Assembly (NCBI GenBank): GCA_030426005.1 | Contig: JAUHZM010000027.1 | Location: 1 to 18,105, forward strand | Source of the DNA: Gammaproteobacteria bacterium | GTDB lineage: Bacteria; Pseudomonadota; Gammaproteobacteria; Arenicellales; Arenicellaceae | Direction: 5' to 3' | Length of the DNA stretch: 18,105 nucleotides | Shown: piece by piece, positions 6,936 through 13,387 of the stretch | How positions within the stretch are numbered: position 1 is the first letter of the stretch | Layout: the number at the start of each line of letters is the position of its first letter | Notes under the pieces: generated by a model | What the model saw: the letters and a program-made list of their open reading frames with translations, nothing else | Databases searched by the model: none | Told to the model about the DNA's origin: nothing | Position numbers and translations under genes: made by a program

Positions 6936-8357
6936 TTAGTGGTCAAGCACGGGGAGGGATGGTCGTTCTATGTCGGCATGGCCATCAAACCACGCCAACT
7001 TGTCATGCAATGAAACAACGGAGCCGATGATGATAAGGGTTGGTGCTTTTACCTTCTGATTTGCAATCAAATTTGGCATGGTTTCGAGAGTGCCGGTATA
7101 CACTTTTTGCTCCCGTGTAGTGCCTTGCTCGATCAGAGCGATGGGCATAGACGGGGCAACGCCGTGAGCGATCAATTGCTCGCAAATTACGGGGAGTCCA
7201 ATCAGACCCATGTACACCACAACCGTTTGGTTCGGCGTTGCCAAAAGCGGCCAATTTAAGTCGACAGTGTTGTCTTTCAAATGGCCAGTTACAAATAGGC
7301 AAGACTGCGCATGGTCTCGATGAGTCAGTGGAATGCCGGCATAGGTGGCGCAGCCGCTAGCGGCGGTAATGCCGGGCACGATTTGAAAATTTACGCCGGA
7401 CTCAGCTAATAAGCTAATTTCTTCTCCACCACGACCAAAAATAAATGGGTCGCCGCCTTTCAGGCGCAACACGTTCTTGCCCTCAAGCGCGAGCTCCAGC
7501 AATAACTGGTTTATTTTTTCCTGTGGCACGGCATGATCCGACCGTGCTTTGCCGACATACAATCGATCTGCATCGCGCCGGGTTAATTCAAGGATCTCTG
7601 GGCTGACTAAACGGTCGTAGAGAACGACGTCCGCTTGTTGCATCAATCGTAACGCGCGGAAGGTGAGCAGGTCTGGGTCGCCGGGTCCGGCACCAACTAG
7701 CCAGACTTCACCTTGGGTCTGGCTAGGACTAGCGTTGGCAACAGCGCTTGCAAGCTGTTCATCGGCCTGAACTTGCCTTCCTGACAAATACATTTCGCCA
7801 ATCGCGCCATTGACGATGCGGTCCCAAAAACGGCGACGATCGGTTTCTTCTGGCAGCGCTGTTTTCAACTGGTCGCGAAATCGTCCCATAGCGCTTGCCA
7901 GTGCCCCATAGCTGGCCGGAATAAAGGCTTCTAGTCGCGTGCGCAGTGTTCGCGCGAGGACTGGTGCCTGTCCGCCTGTTGAAACTGCCACTAATACCGG
8001 TGACCGATCAATAATTGACGGCGTGATGAAACTACACAGCTCAGGCTGATCGACGACATTGACCGGCACGTTTACTGCTTGTGCGAGTTCGGATACTTGC
8101 TTGTTAACATCAGGATCGTTGGTGGCGGCAATGATCAGTCGATAGCCTGGTATGTCTTCAGGTCTAAATTTGCGTTTGATGTGTGTGATTTCATTACCGA
8201 ACTCATCAGCGAGTTCGTCACACGCCTCTGGTGCCACTACCGTGATAGTGGCATTGGCTTTGCGTAACAATCGAATTTTTCGTAGCGCAACGGGGCCGGC
8301 GCCTACGACCAGGCAGGGTTGGGCGGTGAGTGTTACAAAGATTGGGAAATGCTGCAT
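6936..8357 (-). CDS. cysG: Siroheme synthase (precorrin-2 dehydrogenase / ferrochelatase / uroporphyrinogen-III methyltransferase)
   Basis: 473 aa trifunctional enzyme making siroheme, the cofactor of sulfite and nitrite reductases. The N-terminal half has the NAD-binding start LVVGAGPVALRKIRLL and the VNVVDQPELCSFITPSIIDRSPVLVAVSTGG segment. D103 there matches catalytic D104 of the enteric enzyme, while T127 replaces its phosphorylatable S128. The methyltransferase half begins at about 217 (VWLVGAGPGDPDLLT) and keeps D248 (YDRLVS) and K270 (VGK), plus LRLKGGDPFIFGRGGEE and VPGITAASGCATYAGIPLTHRD for S-adenosylmethionine. It is about 16 aa longer than E. coli CysG, mostly at the C-terminus. 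The ATG has no Shine-Dalgarno but a TATAAT ends 6 nt before it. Divergent from the YbiB-like gene; no sulfite or nitrite reductase gene is in view. Confidence 0.97.
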   Translation of the reverse strand: MQHFPIFVTLTAQPCLVVGAGPVALRKIRLLRKANATITVVAPEACDELADEFGNEITHIKRKFRPEDIPGYRLIIAATNDPDVNKQVSELAQAVNVPVNVVDQPELCSFITPSIIDRSPVLVAVSTGGQAPVLARTLRTRLEAFIPASYGALASAMGRFRDQLKTALPEETDRRRFWDRIVNGAIGEMYLSGRQVQADEQLASAVANASPSQTQGEVWLVGAGPGDPDLLTFRALRLMQQADVVLYDRLVSPEILELTRRDADRLYVGKARSDHAVPQEKINQLLLELALEGKNVLRLKGGDPFIFGRGGEEISLLAESGVNFQIVPGITAASGCATYAGIPLTHRDHAQSCLFVTGHLKDNTVDLNWPLLATPNQTVVVYMGLIGLPVICEQLIAHGVAPSMPIALIEQGTTREQKVYTGTLETMPNLIANQKVKAPTLIIIGSVVSLHDKLAWFDGHADIERPSLPVLDH

Positions 8358-8363
8358 GCGATT

Positions 8364-8392
8364 ATTATAGTTCGTGTTTACACGAATGAAAC
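8364..8392 (-). promoter_or_regulatory. Promoter of cysG, likely giving a leaderless mRNA
   Basis: On the minus strand: GTTTCA (8392-8387, three of six matches to a -35), a 17-nt spacer, and TATAAT (8369-8364, consensus). Six nucleotides separate the -10 from the cysG ATG, so initiation is expected at or next to the A of the start codon. Confidence 0.55.
8371..8386. promoter_or_regulatory. Perfect 16-bp dyad inside the cysG promoter spacer (candidate operator)
   Basis: TTCGTGTTTACACGAA: 7-bp arms with a 2-bp centre. It occupies all but one base of the spacer between the cysG -35 and -10, the position where a bound repressor blocks polymerase. I cannot name the regulator; the core TGTTTACA is GntR-like in style but this is weak. 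Confidence 0.55.
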
Positions 8393-8554
8393 TGCCGTGT
8401 TGGTCGGCGCGTTTTGGTACGTTGCGCTGTAAGTTGCGTGATTTAATCAGTTACGCCAGCGACAAACAACCAGACTAAGTGGAAAAGTGAATTTGGCGTG
8501 TTCGACGGTGAATTAAATCCGCAGGTGAGTATTTGGCTCAGCAGGTTCAGATTG

Positions 8555-8563
8555 TGGCATTAT
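8555..8563 (+). promoter_or_regulatory. Candidate extended -10 of the YbiB-like gene
   Basis: TGG followed by CATTAT (four of six matches, with the TGn extension), ending 6 nt before the ATG at 8570. No good -35 is visible at 17 nt, which an extended -10 can tolerate. Initiation would be at the start codon itself. Confidence 0.35.
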
Positions 8564-8569
8564 TGCGCG

Positions 8570-9658
8570 ATGTTAGAGACTCAATTAACCGCAGAGCAAG
8601 CCATTAGGCTCGCCATTCAAGAGATTGCCGTCGGGCCTGATCGTGGCCGAGATATTAGTGCTGAACTGTCACAACAAGTCATGCAAGCCATTTTGAGTGG
8701 CGAGGCTGATGAAGTGCAAGCGGCGGTGTTTTTAATTGCTATGCGTATGAAGCGCGAGTCATTGGCGGAATTTTCCGGCATTTTGGCTGCCTTGCAGAGC
8801 GGCATTAAGGTGCATACCGTGTCGGTGCCTGAATTGGTTTGTATGGCTGATCCGTTCGATGGATTTGTTCGTACCCAGAGTATGACGCCGTTTATCGCAC
8901 CAGTGCTGGCTGCGTGTGGCGTGCCATGCATGCAGCATGGTGTTGAGCGTGTGGGCCCCAAATACGGTGTGACTGCGCATCAGGTTTACCACGCGGCAGG
9001 GATCAATGTGTTTGGCAATGCCGAAGATGCCGCGCTGCAAATTCAGGAGCACGGCTGGGCTTATCTCGATCAATCAATTTATGCCCCAACATTATTTAAG
9101 CTGCAGTCGCTGCGCGGACGCATTGTTAAACGTACCGCACTGACAACCCTTGAGCGCCTGCTGATGCCACTCCGGGCGCAGCAGCGAACGCATCTGGTGT
9201 TGGGCTATGTGCATAAAGCTTTCCCCGAAGTTTATGCCACTATGGCAATGGAGTGTGGCTATGAGTCGATAGTGCTGATTAAGGGGGTTGAAGGCGGCCT
9301 CGCACCGGCACTCAATAAGCCGATGCGTCGATTTATTATTGATGCCGAGCGTGTGCAGTCGGTCAATGAACAGAAAGAAATTATCGACGTGGCACCGATA
9401 TTGACTGACAATGAAGTAGCTGGCCCACCGATGGTTAGCAGTGTCGACCCAGTGGCACAGACTCTGGATACCGGGCTCGCGGTGTTGGGCGGTCAGTCAG
9501 GCAGTGCGCGTGATAGCTTGTGTCTGGCGGCGGGACAAATCCTGAATTCCCGAGATCACGCGCTCTCGCTGTCGCAAGCTGTTGAAAAAGTTCAGGTCTG
9601 CTTGGATAATGGATCGGCAAAAGCGCGTTTCGACAGTCTGATATATGGTCGCAAATAG
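8570..9658 (+). CDS. ybiB: YbiB/TrpD2-like protein (anthranilate phosphoribosyltransferase fold)
   Basis: 362 aa from ATG 8570. The start was chosen because MLETQLTAEQAIRLAIQEIAVGPDRGRDIS aligns with the N-terminus of E. coli YbiB; an in-frame GTG at 8498 would add 24 residues without similarity. The helical N-terminal domain (LSGEADEVQAAVFLIAMRMKRES) and the following alpha/beta domain match the TrpD fold. The PRPP-binding GTGGD is replaced (ADPFDGFVRT at about 93-102) and the KHGN loop is reduced to MQHGVE at 121-126, as in YbiB. Members of that group bind nucleic acid rather than acting as phosphoribosyltransferases, so this is probably not a tryptophan enzyme. No Shine-Dalgarno precedes the ATG; an extended-10-like TGG-CATTAT ends 6 nt before it. 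Divergent from cysG. Confidence 0.85.
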   Translation: MLETQLTAEQAIRLAIQEIAVGPDRGRDISAELSQQVMQAILSGEADEVQAAVFLIAMRMKRESLAEFSGILAALQSGIKVHTVSVPELVCMADPFDGFVRTQSMTPFIAPVLAACGVPCMQHGVERVGPKYGVTAHQVYHAAGINVFGNAEDAALQIQEHGWAYLDQSIYAPTLFKLQSLRGRIVKRTALTTLERLLMPLRAQQRTHLVLGYVHKAFPEVYATMAMECGYESIVLIKGVEGGLAPALNKPMRRFIIDAERVQSVNEQKEIIDVAPILTDNEVAGPPMVSSVDPVAQTLDTGLAVLGGQSGSARDSLCLAAGQILNSRDHALSLSQAVEKVQVCLDNGSAKARFDSLIYGRK

Positions 9659-9734
9659 CCTTCACTAAATACCGCGAGTAAATCGCTTCATGCGCAGCAA
9701 TGCGATGCGAGAACAATAAACTGAGTGACATATT

Positions 9735-10868
9735 ATGCCCGCTAAACCGAATAGTATTACTGAGCAGCTCCCTGATACCCCGCAAGTAAAGGAAGCACTC
9801 GAATTTCTTACCAGTATTGTGGGCTCTGCATGTCAGTTCAAAGCCTCCGACATTCATATCCGAGCTGGTCATCAAATTATGATGCGCCTCGATGGACGTA
9901 TTCGTCAGGTCAAAGGCTCGCCAGAGATGAGCGATGAGATGATCGAGCGTTTGATCTATCCATTGATGTCCAAATATCACTTGTCCTTATTCAAAGAAGA
10001 GAATCAGGTCGACTTGTCATTGAGTGATAACAAAGGCAACCGTGTGCGGGTCAATATGTTCCGACAATTGGGTCGTTTGGCGGTGGTGATGCGGGTGATT
10101 GAGAATGTGATTCCCGATCCAGACGCATTGGGGCTGCCACCACAAGTGCGGAATATTGCACGCATGCGACAAGGTCTGATTATCTTTTCTGGTGCGACCG
10201 GTTCCGGTAAATCGACGTCCATGGCGTCGCTTTTGAACGAGATTAACCGCGACCGTTATCAACATATTTTAACCATTGAAGATCCGGTGGAGTACGTGTT
10301 TACTGAGCAGCGTTGTGTGATTTCGCAGCGCCAGGTCGGTATCGACGTACCAGACTTTGCACGTGCGATGAAAGCAGCGTTACGAGAAGATCCAGACGTG
10401 ATCCTGATGGGCGAGATGCGCGACCCTGAGAGTATCGAGATCGCCCTGACCGCGGCCGAAACAGGCCACTTAGTTTTCAGTACCCTGCACGCGCCGAACT
10501 CAGCGGATGCAATCACGCGGATGGTGTCGAGTTTTGGTGGTGATGAGCAGCCAACGATTCGCGCCAAACTGGCACATAACCTACGTGCTATTGTCACGCA
10601 GCGTCTATTGCCAAAGAAAGAAGGTGCCGGTCGTACGGTCGCCTGTGAGGTGTTGACGGTGACCCCATTAGCGCGAGAATTAATCGTCGACCCGATGCGC
10701 ATCAAGGAAATTAAAGACTTGATCAAAGGCGGCGATAAGGTGGAAGGCATGTTGCACTTTGACGAACATTTATTGCAACTGGTGCGCGATGATGTGATCT
10801 CGGATGAAATTGCCCTGACCAACGCATCAAGCTCTACCGACCTTGCATTGAAGTTGAAAGGTTTCTAG
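9735..10868 (+). CDS. PilT/PilU-family type IV pilus retraction ATPase
   Basis: 377 aa cytoplasmic hexameric ATPase of the kind that powers pilus retraction and twitching. The N-terminal PAS-like domain carries ASDIHIRAG and RLDGRI. The RecA-like domain has Walker A GATGSGKST (153-161), Asp box TIEDPVEY (180-187), Walker B DVILMGEMRDPES with E227, and His box TAAETGHLVFSTLHA (239-253). The C-terminal RIKEIKDLIKGGDK sits where PilT has its AIRNLIRE segment but differs from it, and the end (FDEHLLQLVRDDVISDEIALTNA) resembles PilU. Walker B reads like PilT (GEMRD), the length like PilU (about 380). I therefore do not assign either name. No other pilus gene is in the window. The start ATG has only a weak GAGTGA upstream. 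The GST gene follows after 5 nt, suggesting co-transcription. Confidence 0.9.
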   Translation: MPAKPNSITEQLPDTPQVKEALEFLTSIVGSACQFKASDIHIRAGHQIMMRLDGRIRQVKGSPEMSDEMIERLIYPLMSKYHLSLFKEENQVDLSLSDNKGNRVRVNMFRQLGRLAVVMRVIENVIPDPDALGLPPQVRNIARMRQGLIIFSGATGSGKSTSMASLLNEINRDRYQHILTIEDPVEYVFTEQRCVISQRQVGIDVPDFARAMKAALREDPDVILMGEMRDPESIEIALTAAETGHLVFSTLHAPNSADAITRMVSSFGGDEQPTIRAKLAHNLRAIVTQRLLPKKEGAGRTVACEVLTVTPLARELIVDPMRIKEIKDLIKGGDKVEGMLHFDEHLLQLVRDDVISDEIALTNASSSTDLALKLKGF

Positions 10869-10873
10869 CGCGA

Positions 10874-11530
10874 ATGAAGCTCGTCATCGGTAACAAGAAC
10901 TACTCATCCTGGTCTCTGCGGCCATGGCTCTTATTGCATGCGTTTGGTGTGCCGTTTGAGGAATGTATCGAATCACTGGCAGGCGATGATTTAACCGAGC
11001 GCTTACTTTTGCACTCAGATTCTGCGCGAGTGCCGGTGTTGGTGGATCAGGACTTGAGTGTTTGGGACTCACTCGCAATCTGTGAGTACCTCAACGAGCA
11101 ATACTTGTCGGATCGGGCCTGGCCGCAAGATGCTAAGCAGCGCGCGGTGGCGCGCGCCGTGGTGGCCGAAATGCACGCTGGGTTTGCAGCATTACGTCAG
11201 CACCTGCCGATGAACTGTCGCGCGCAACGTGAGATCGAGATCTCGCCAGCGGTGCGTCGTGATATTCAGCGGGTAGACGCAATTTGGTCGCAGTATGCGC
11301 GCCAAGATAGTCAAGGGGATCTAAGACTGTTTGGTAGCTTCGGAATTGCAGATTGTTTTTTTGCGCCGGTGGTAATGCGGTTTGTGACCTACGATGTGGC
11401 GATCAGCGATCCAGCGCAGGCATACTTAAACAGTCTGTTGGCGCATCCGTCACTGCAGCAATGGTTAGCAGACGCGCAGCAAGAAACCGAAATTTTGCCT
11501 GAAGAGGAAGTGGGCACAGACCGCGGTTAA
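10874..11530 (+). CDS. Glutathione S-transferase family protein
   Basis: 218 aa, the usual size. The N-terminal thioredoxin-like domain begins MKLVIGNKNYSSWSLRPWLLL, a bacterial GST subgroup signature in which the serine pair S11/S12 is the likely glutathione-activating site. The cis-proline is in RVPVLVD (P54) and the gamma-glutamyl-binding D-S pair in WDSLAICEYL (65-66). A helical C-terminal domain follows, with FGSFGIADCFFAPVVMRF, typical of the conserved N-capping region. The substrate cannot be read from sequence. It starts 5 nt after the stop of the PilT/PilU-type gene with no clear Shine-Dalgarno, so translation may be coupled. Convergent with the peroxiredoxin gene. Confidence 0.92.
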   Translation: MKLVIGNKNYSSWSLRPWLLLHAFGVPFEECIESLAGDDLTERLLLHSDSARVPVLVDQDLSVWDSLAICEYLNEQYLSDRAWPQDAKQRAVARAVVAEMHAGFAALRQHLPMNCRAQREIEISPAVRRDIQRVDAIWSQYARQDSQGDLRLFGSFGIADCFFAPVVMRFVTYDVAISDPAQAYLNSLLAHPSLQQWLADAQQETEILPEEEVGTDRG

Positions 11531-11540
11531 TCGCGGTCTG
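11517..11540. terminator. Hairpin spanning the GST stop codon (possible weak terminator)
   Basis: Perfect 9-bp GC-rich stem CAGACCGCG/CGCGGTCTG with a 6-nt loop that contains the GST TAA stop (11528-11530). No T-run follows in either direction, so it is at best a weak or Rho-assisted terminator, or a 3'-end stabiliser, in the 28-nt convergent space with the peroxiredoxin gene. Confidence 0.45.
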
Positions 11541-11558
11541 CCGTATTGCTTGCTGGGT

Positions 11559-12026
11559 TTAGTCGAGTGATTCGACCAAGCTTAGAACTTCGTCAATGTG
11601 TCCTTTAACTTTCACGTTACGAATTTCGTGACGTAATTTACCCGTCTTATCAAAGATGAACGTACTGCGGACGATACCCATGTATTTGCGTCCGTACATA
11701 TTTTTCTCTTTGATCACATCCATCGCATTACACAGTTCTTCATCCGGATCAGAGATCAGATCGAAAGGGAATTCATGTTTATTGATGAAGTTCTGATGCG
11801 AACGTAGGCTTTCGCGCGAGACCCCAAGAATTTCGCAGTCAGCAGCCTGGAACTGCGCGTAGGCATCACGAAAGGCCTGCCCCTGCGTCGTGCACCCTGG
11901 TGTATTGTCCTTGGGGTAGAAGTACAGCACCAGTGCTTTTCCTTTCAGATCGCGCAGTTTAAGCGCCTCGTTCTTGGTGGTCTTAACGGTTAGGTCAGGA
12001 ATTTGGTCGCCGATAGCAATAGTCAT
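11559..12026 (-). CDS. bcp: Thioredoxin-dependent peroxiredoxin, BCP/PrxQ type
   Basis: 155 aa cytoplasmic thiol peroxidase that reduces hydroperoxides. The FYPKDNTPGCTTQ motif places the peroxidatic cysteine at C45. E. coli BCP has its resolving cysteine five residues later; here that position is Q50, so the usual intramolecular disulfide partner is missing. C64 and C99 remain, the latter at a position (DPDEELCN) where E. coli BCP also has Cys. Conserved R119 in the VRSTFIFD region completes the peroxidatic pocket. No strong Shine-Dalgarno precedes the ATG. It lies downstream of the HAD-IB phosphatase on the same strand, 51 nt away, with a possible weak terminator between them. Confidence 0.95.
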   Translation of the reverse strand: MTIAIGDQIPDLTVKTTKNEALKLRDLKGKALVLYFYPKDNTPGCTTQGQAFRDAYAQFQAADCEILGVSRESLRSHQNFINKHEFPFDLISDPDEELCNAMDVIKEKNMYGRKYMGIVRSTFIFDKTGKLRHEIRNVKVKGHIDEVLSLVESLD

Positions 12027-12047
12027 AGTTAAATCGTCTGGGTTTGG

Positions 12048-12079
12048 AAAAAATTAAAAACCGACAAGAGTATACGGTT
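12048..12079 (-). terminator. Possible weak terminator after the HAD-IB gene
   Basis: Read on the minus strand: AACCG/CGGTT, a 5-bp stem with an 11-nt loop, then TTTAATTTTTT. The short stem makes it weak. It overlaps the stop codon of the phosphatase gene and would partly separate it from bcp. The loop also contains TATACT, which could instead be a -10 for bcp. Confidence 0.35.
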
Positions 12080-12725
12080 AGTCAATGATCTTCCAGTGAA
12101 GCGCCTCGGCGTGTGTCCGGAGCCGTTCATCTGGCGTGACCGCAATCGGCACGTCCGCTTGTTCGAGTAAGGGTAAGTCGTTGATCGAGTCACTGTAAAA
12201 ATAGGTCGTTTCAGGCTCGATTTGGTGTGTGTTTAGCCACTCTGTCAGGCGCGTGACTTTGCCTTCGCGAAAGCAAGGTACGCCGTCAATGCGACCAGTG
12301 TAGCGGCCATCTTTGAACTCAGCTTTGGTTGCCAGCAGATGTTCCACGCCAAGTCGTTTCGCGATTGGCCCAGTCACAAAATCGTTGGTGGCGGTAATGA
12401 TCACGATCTCGTCGCCTTGAGCGCGATGCTGTTCAATTAGTTCAGGTTTACCTGACTCGATCATAGGCTCAATGATTGAGTCCATAAATGCTGCGTGCCA
12501 GGTGTTCAGCTGATCTAACGAATTTTGTGTCAGCGGCTGAAACTGAAAGGCGCAAAATTCGTGGATATCTAACGTGCCAGCAACGTATTGTTGGTAAAAG
12601 TAATCTTGCTTTTGTCGCTGTTCATCGGCGTCAACGACGCCAAGTTCGGCAAGATAGATTCCCCATGCGTGGTCGCTGTCGCCATTAAGTAGTGTGTTGT
12701 CTAAGTCAAATAAGGCCAGCGCCAT
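12078..12725 (-). CDS. HAD-superfamily subfamily IB phosphatase (SerB-like)
   Basis: 215 aa. ATG 12725 was chosen because AAGGAG lies 6 nt upstream and the protein then begins MALALFDLDNTLL; a longer frame from 12770 lacks such support. HAD motifs in order: nucleophile D7 and general acid D9 (motif I), T111 (motif II, IITATND), K156 (motif III, EGKVTRL), and D179/D183 (motif IV, YSDSINDLPLL). The helical cap between motifs I and II is the C1 type of subfamily IB, which includes phosphoserine phosphatase and a histidinol-phosphatase group. Substrate unknown. Head-to-head with rppH across a 117-nt space. Confidence 0.9.
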   Translation of the reverse strand: MALALFDLDNTLLNGDSDHAWGIYLAELGVVDADEQRQKQDYFYQQYVAGTLDIHEFCAFQFQPLTQNSLDQLNTWHAAFMDSIIEPMIESGKPELIEQHRAQGDEIVIITATNDFVTGPIAKRLGVEHLLATKAEFKDGRYTGRIDGVPCFREGKVTRLTEWLNTHQIEPETTYFYSDSINDLPLLEQADVPIAVTPDERLRTHAEALHWKIID

Positions 12726-12763
12726 GTCGAACTCCTTAAGTTTGCAGAATGCCGATTTAGTAA

Positions 12764-12792
12764 TGCACAAATCACGGCGACTTGATTATAAT
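12764..12792 (+). promoter_or_regulatory. Sigma-70 promoter of rppH
   Basis: TGCACA (12764-12769, four of six), 17-nt spacer, TATAAT (12787-12792, consensus). Start of transcription near 12799, giving a leader of about 44 nt. The perfect palindrome CCAAGCTTGG (12800-12809) lies at the expected start point. Confidence 0.65.
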
Positions 12793-12842
12793 GACCTAAC
12801 CAAGCTTGGCATAGCGCCGATCGTATCTAATCTAACTGAGGC

Positions 12843-13367
12843 ATGCAGAACTTCGAACCAATATTTGCCAACGATGGATACCGACCGAATGTAGGTATCA
12901 TAATTTGTAACGACAAGGGGCAAGTTTTCTGGGCGCGACGTATTAATCAGGATGGTTGGCAATTTCCGCAAGGCGGAGTCAGCCGTAATGAAACCCTGAT
13001 TGACGCGATGTATCGTGAGCTGGAGGAAGAAACTGGTCTCAAGCATGATCAGGTTCGACTTGTTGCGCACACGAAAGAATGGCTTCACTATGATCTGCCG
13101 CGTCGGCTGCTGCGTAATCAGCGACGTCGGGTGCAACGTTCAAATCGTAAACAAATTCAGTTCCGTGGGCAGAAACAGGTCTGGTTTTTGCTCGAATTGA
13201 TTGAAGACGATTCAGCGGTGAACCTTGAGGCGGGTCAGGAGACACCTGAATTCGATTCATGGTGCTGGGTTGATATGCACCATGCCATTGATAATATTGT
13301 AGAATTTAAGAAAACGGTTTACAAAAAGGCACTGACTGAACTCCGAGAGTTCCTGCCATCTAACTAA
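12843..13367 (+). CDS. rppH: RNA pyrophosphohydrolase (Nudix)
   Basis: 174 aa. Removes pyrophosphate from the 5' end of mRNAs and so opens them to RNase E decay. The DGYRPNVGIIICN start and WQFPQGG match E. coli RppH. The Nudix box is complete at 44-66 (G-x5-E-x7-R58-E59-L-x-E62-E63-x-G65-L). QKQVWFLLEL and TPEFDSWCWV follow. Compared with E. coli there are about 11 extra N-terminal residues and a 9-residue Arg/Lys-rich insertion between PRRLL and GQKQ, and the Lys-rich tail after the fold is absent. A GAGG is present but only 1 nt from the ATG, an unusually tight spacing; no other start is better. The transpeptidase gene follows after 20 nt and is probably co-transcribed. Confidence 0.95.
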   Translation: MQNFEPIFANDGYRPNVGIIICNDKGQVFWARRINQDGWQFPQGGVSRNETLIDAMYRELEEETGLKHDQVRLVAHTKEWLHYDLPRRLLRNQRRRVQRSNRKQIQFRGQKQVWFLLELIEDDSAVNLEAGQETPEFDSWCWVDMHHAIDNIVEFKKTVYKKALTELREFLPSN

Positions 13368-13387
13368 TTGCCTGTTTGGATAATTGA

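Noticed and set aside
6810..7013. Plus-strand open frame of 67 codons across the cysG 3' end and the cysG-LuxR space
   Set aside because: Starts at TTG, has no Shine-Dalgarno, overlaps cysG antisense and resembles no family I know.
8498..8569. Upstream GTG start adding 24 residues to the YbiB-like protein
   Set aside because: The added residues have no similarity to the family, and the aligned start is ATG 8570.
12726..12770. Longer start for the HAD-IB phosphatase
   Set aside because: ATG 12725 has AAGGAG at good spacing and gives the normal HAD start; the extension reads into the intergenic promoter region.
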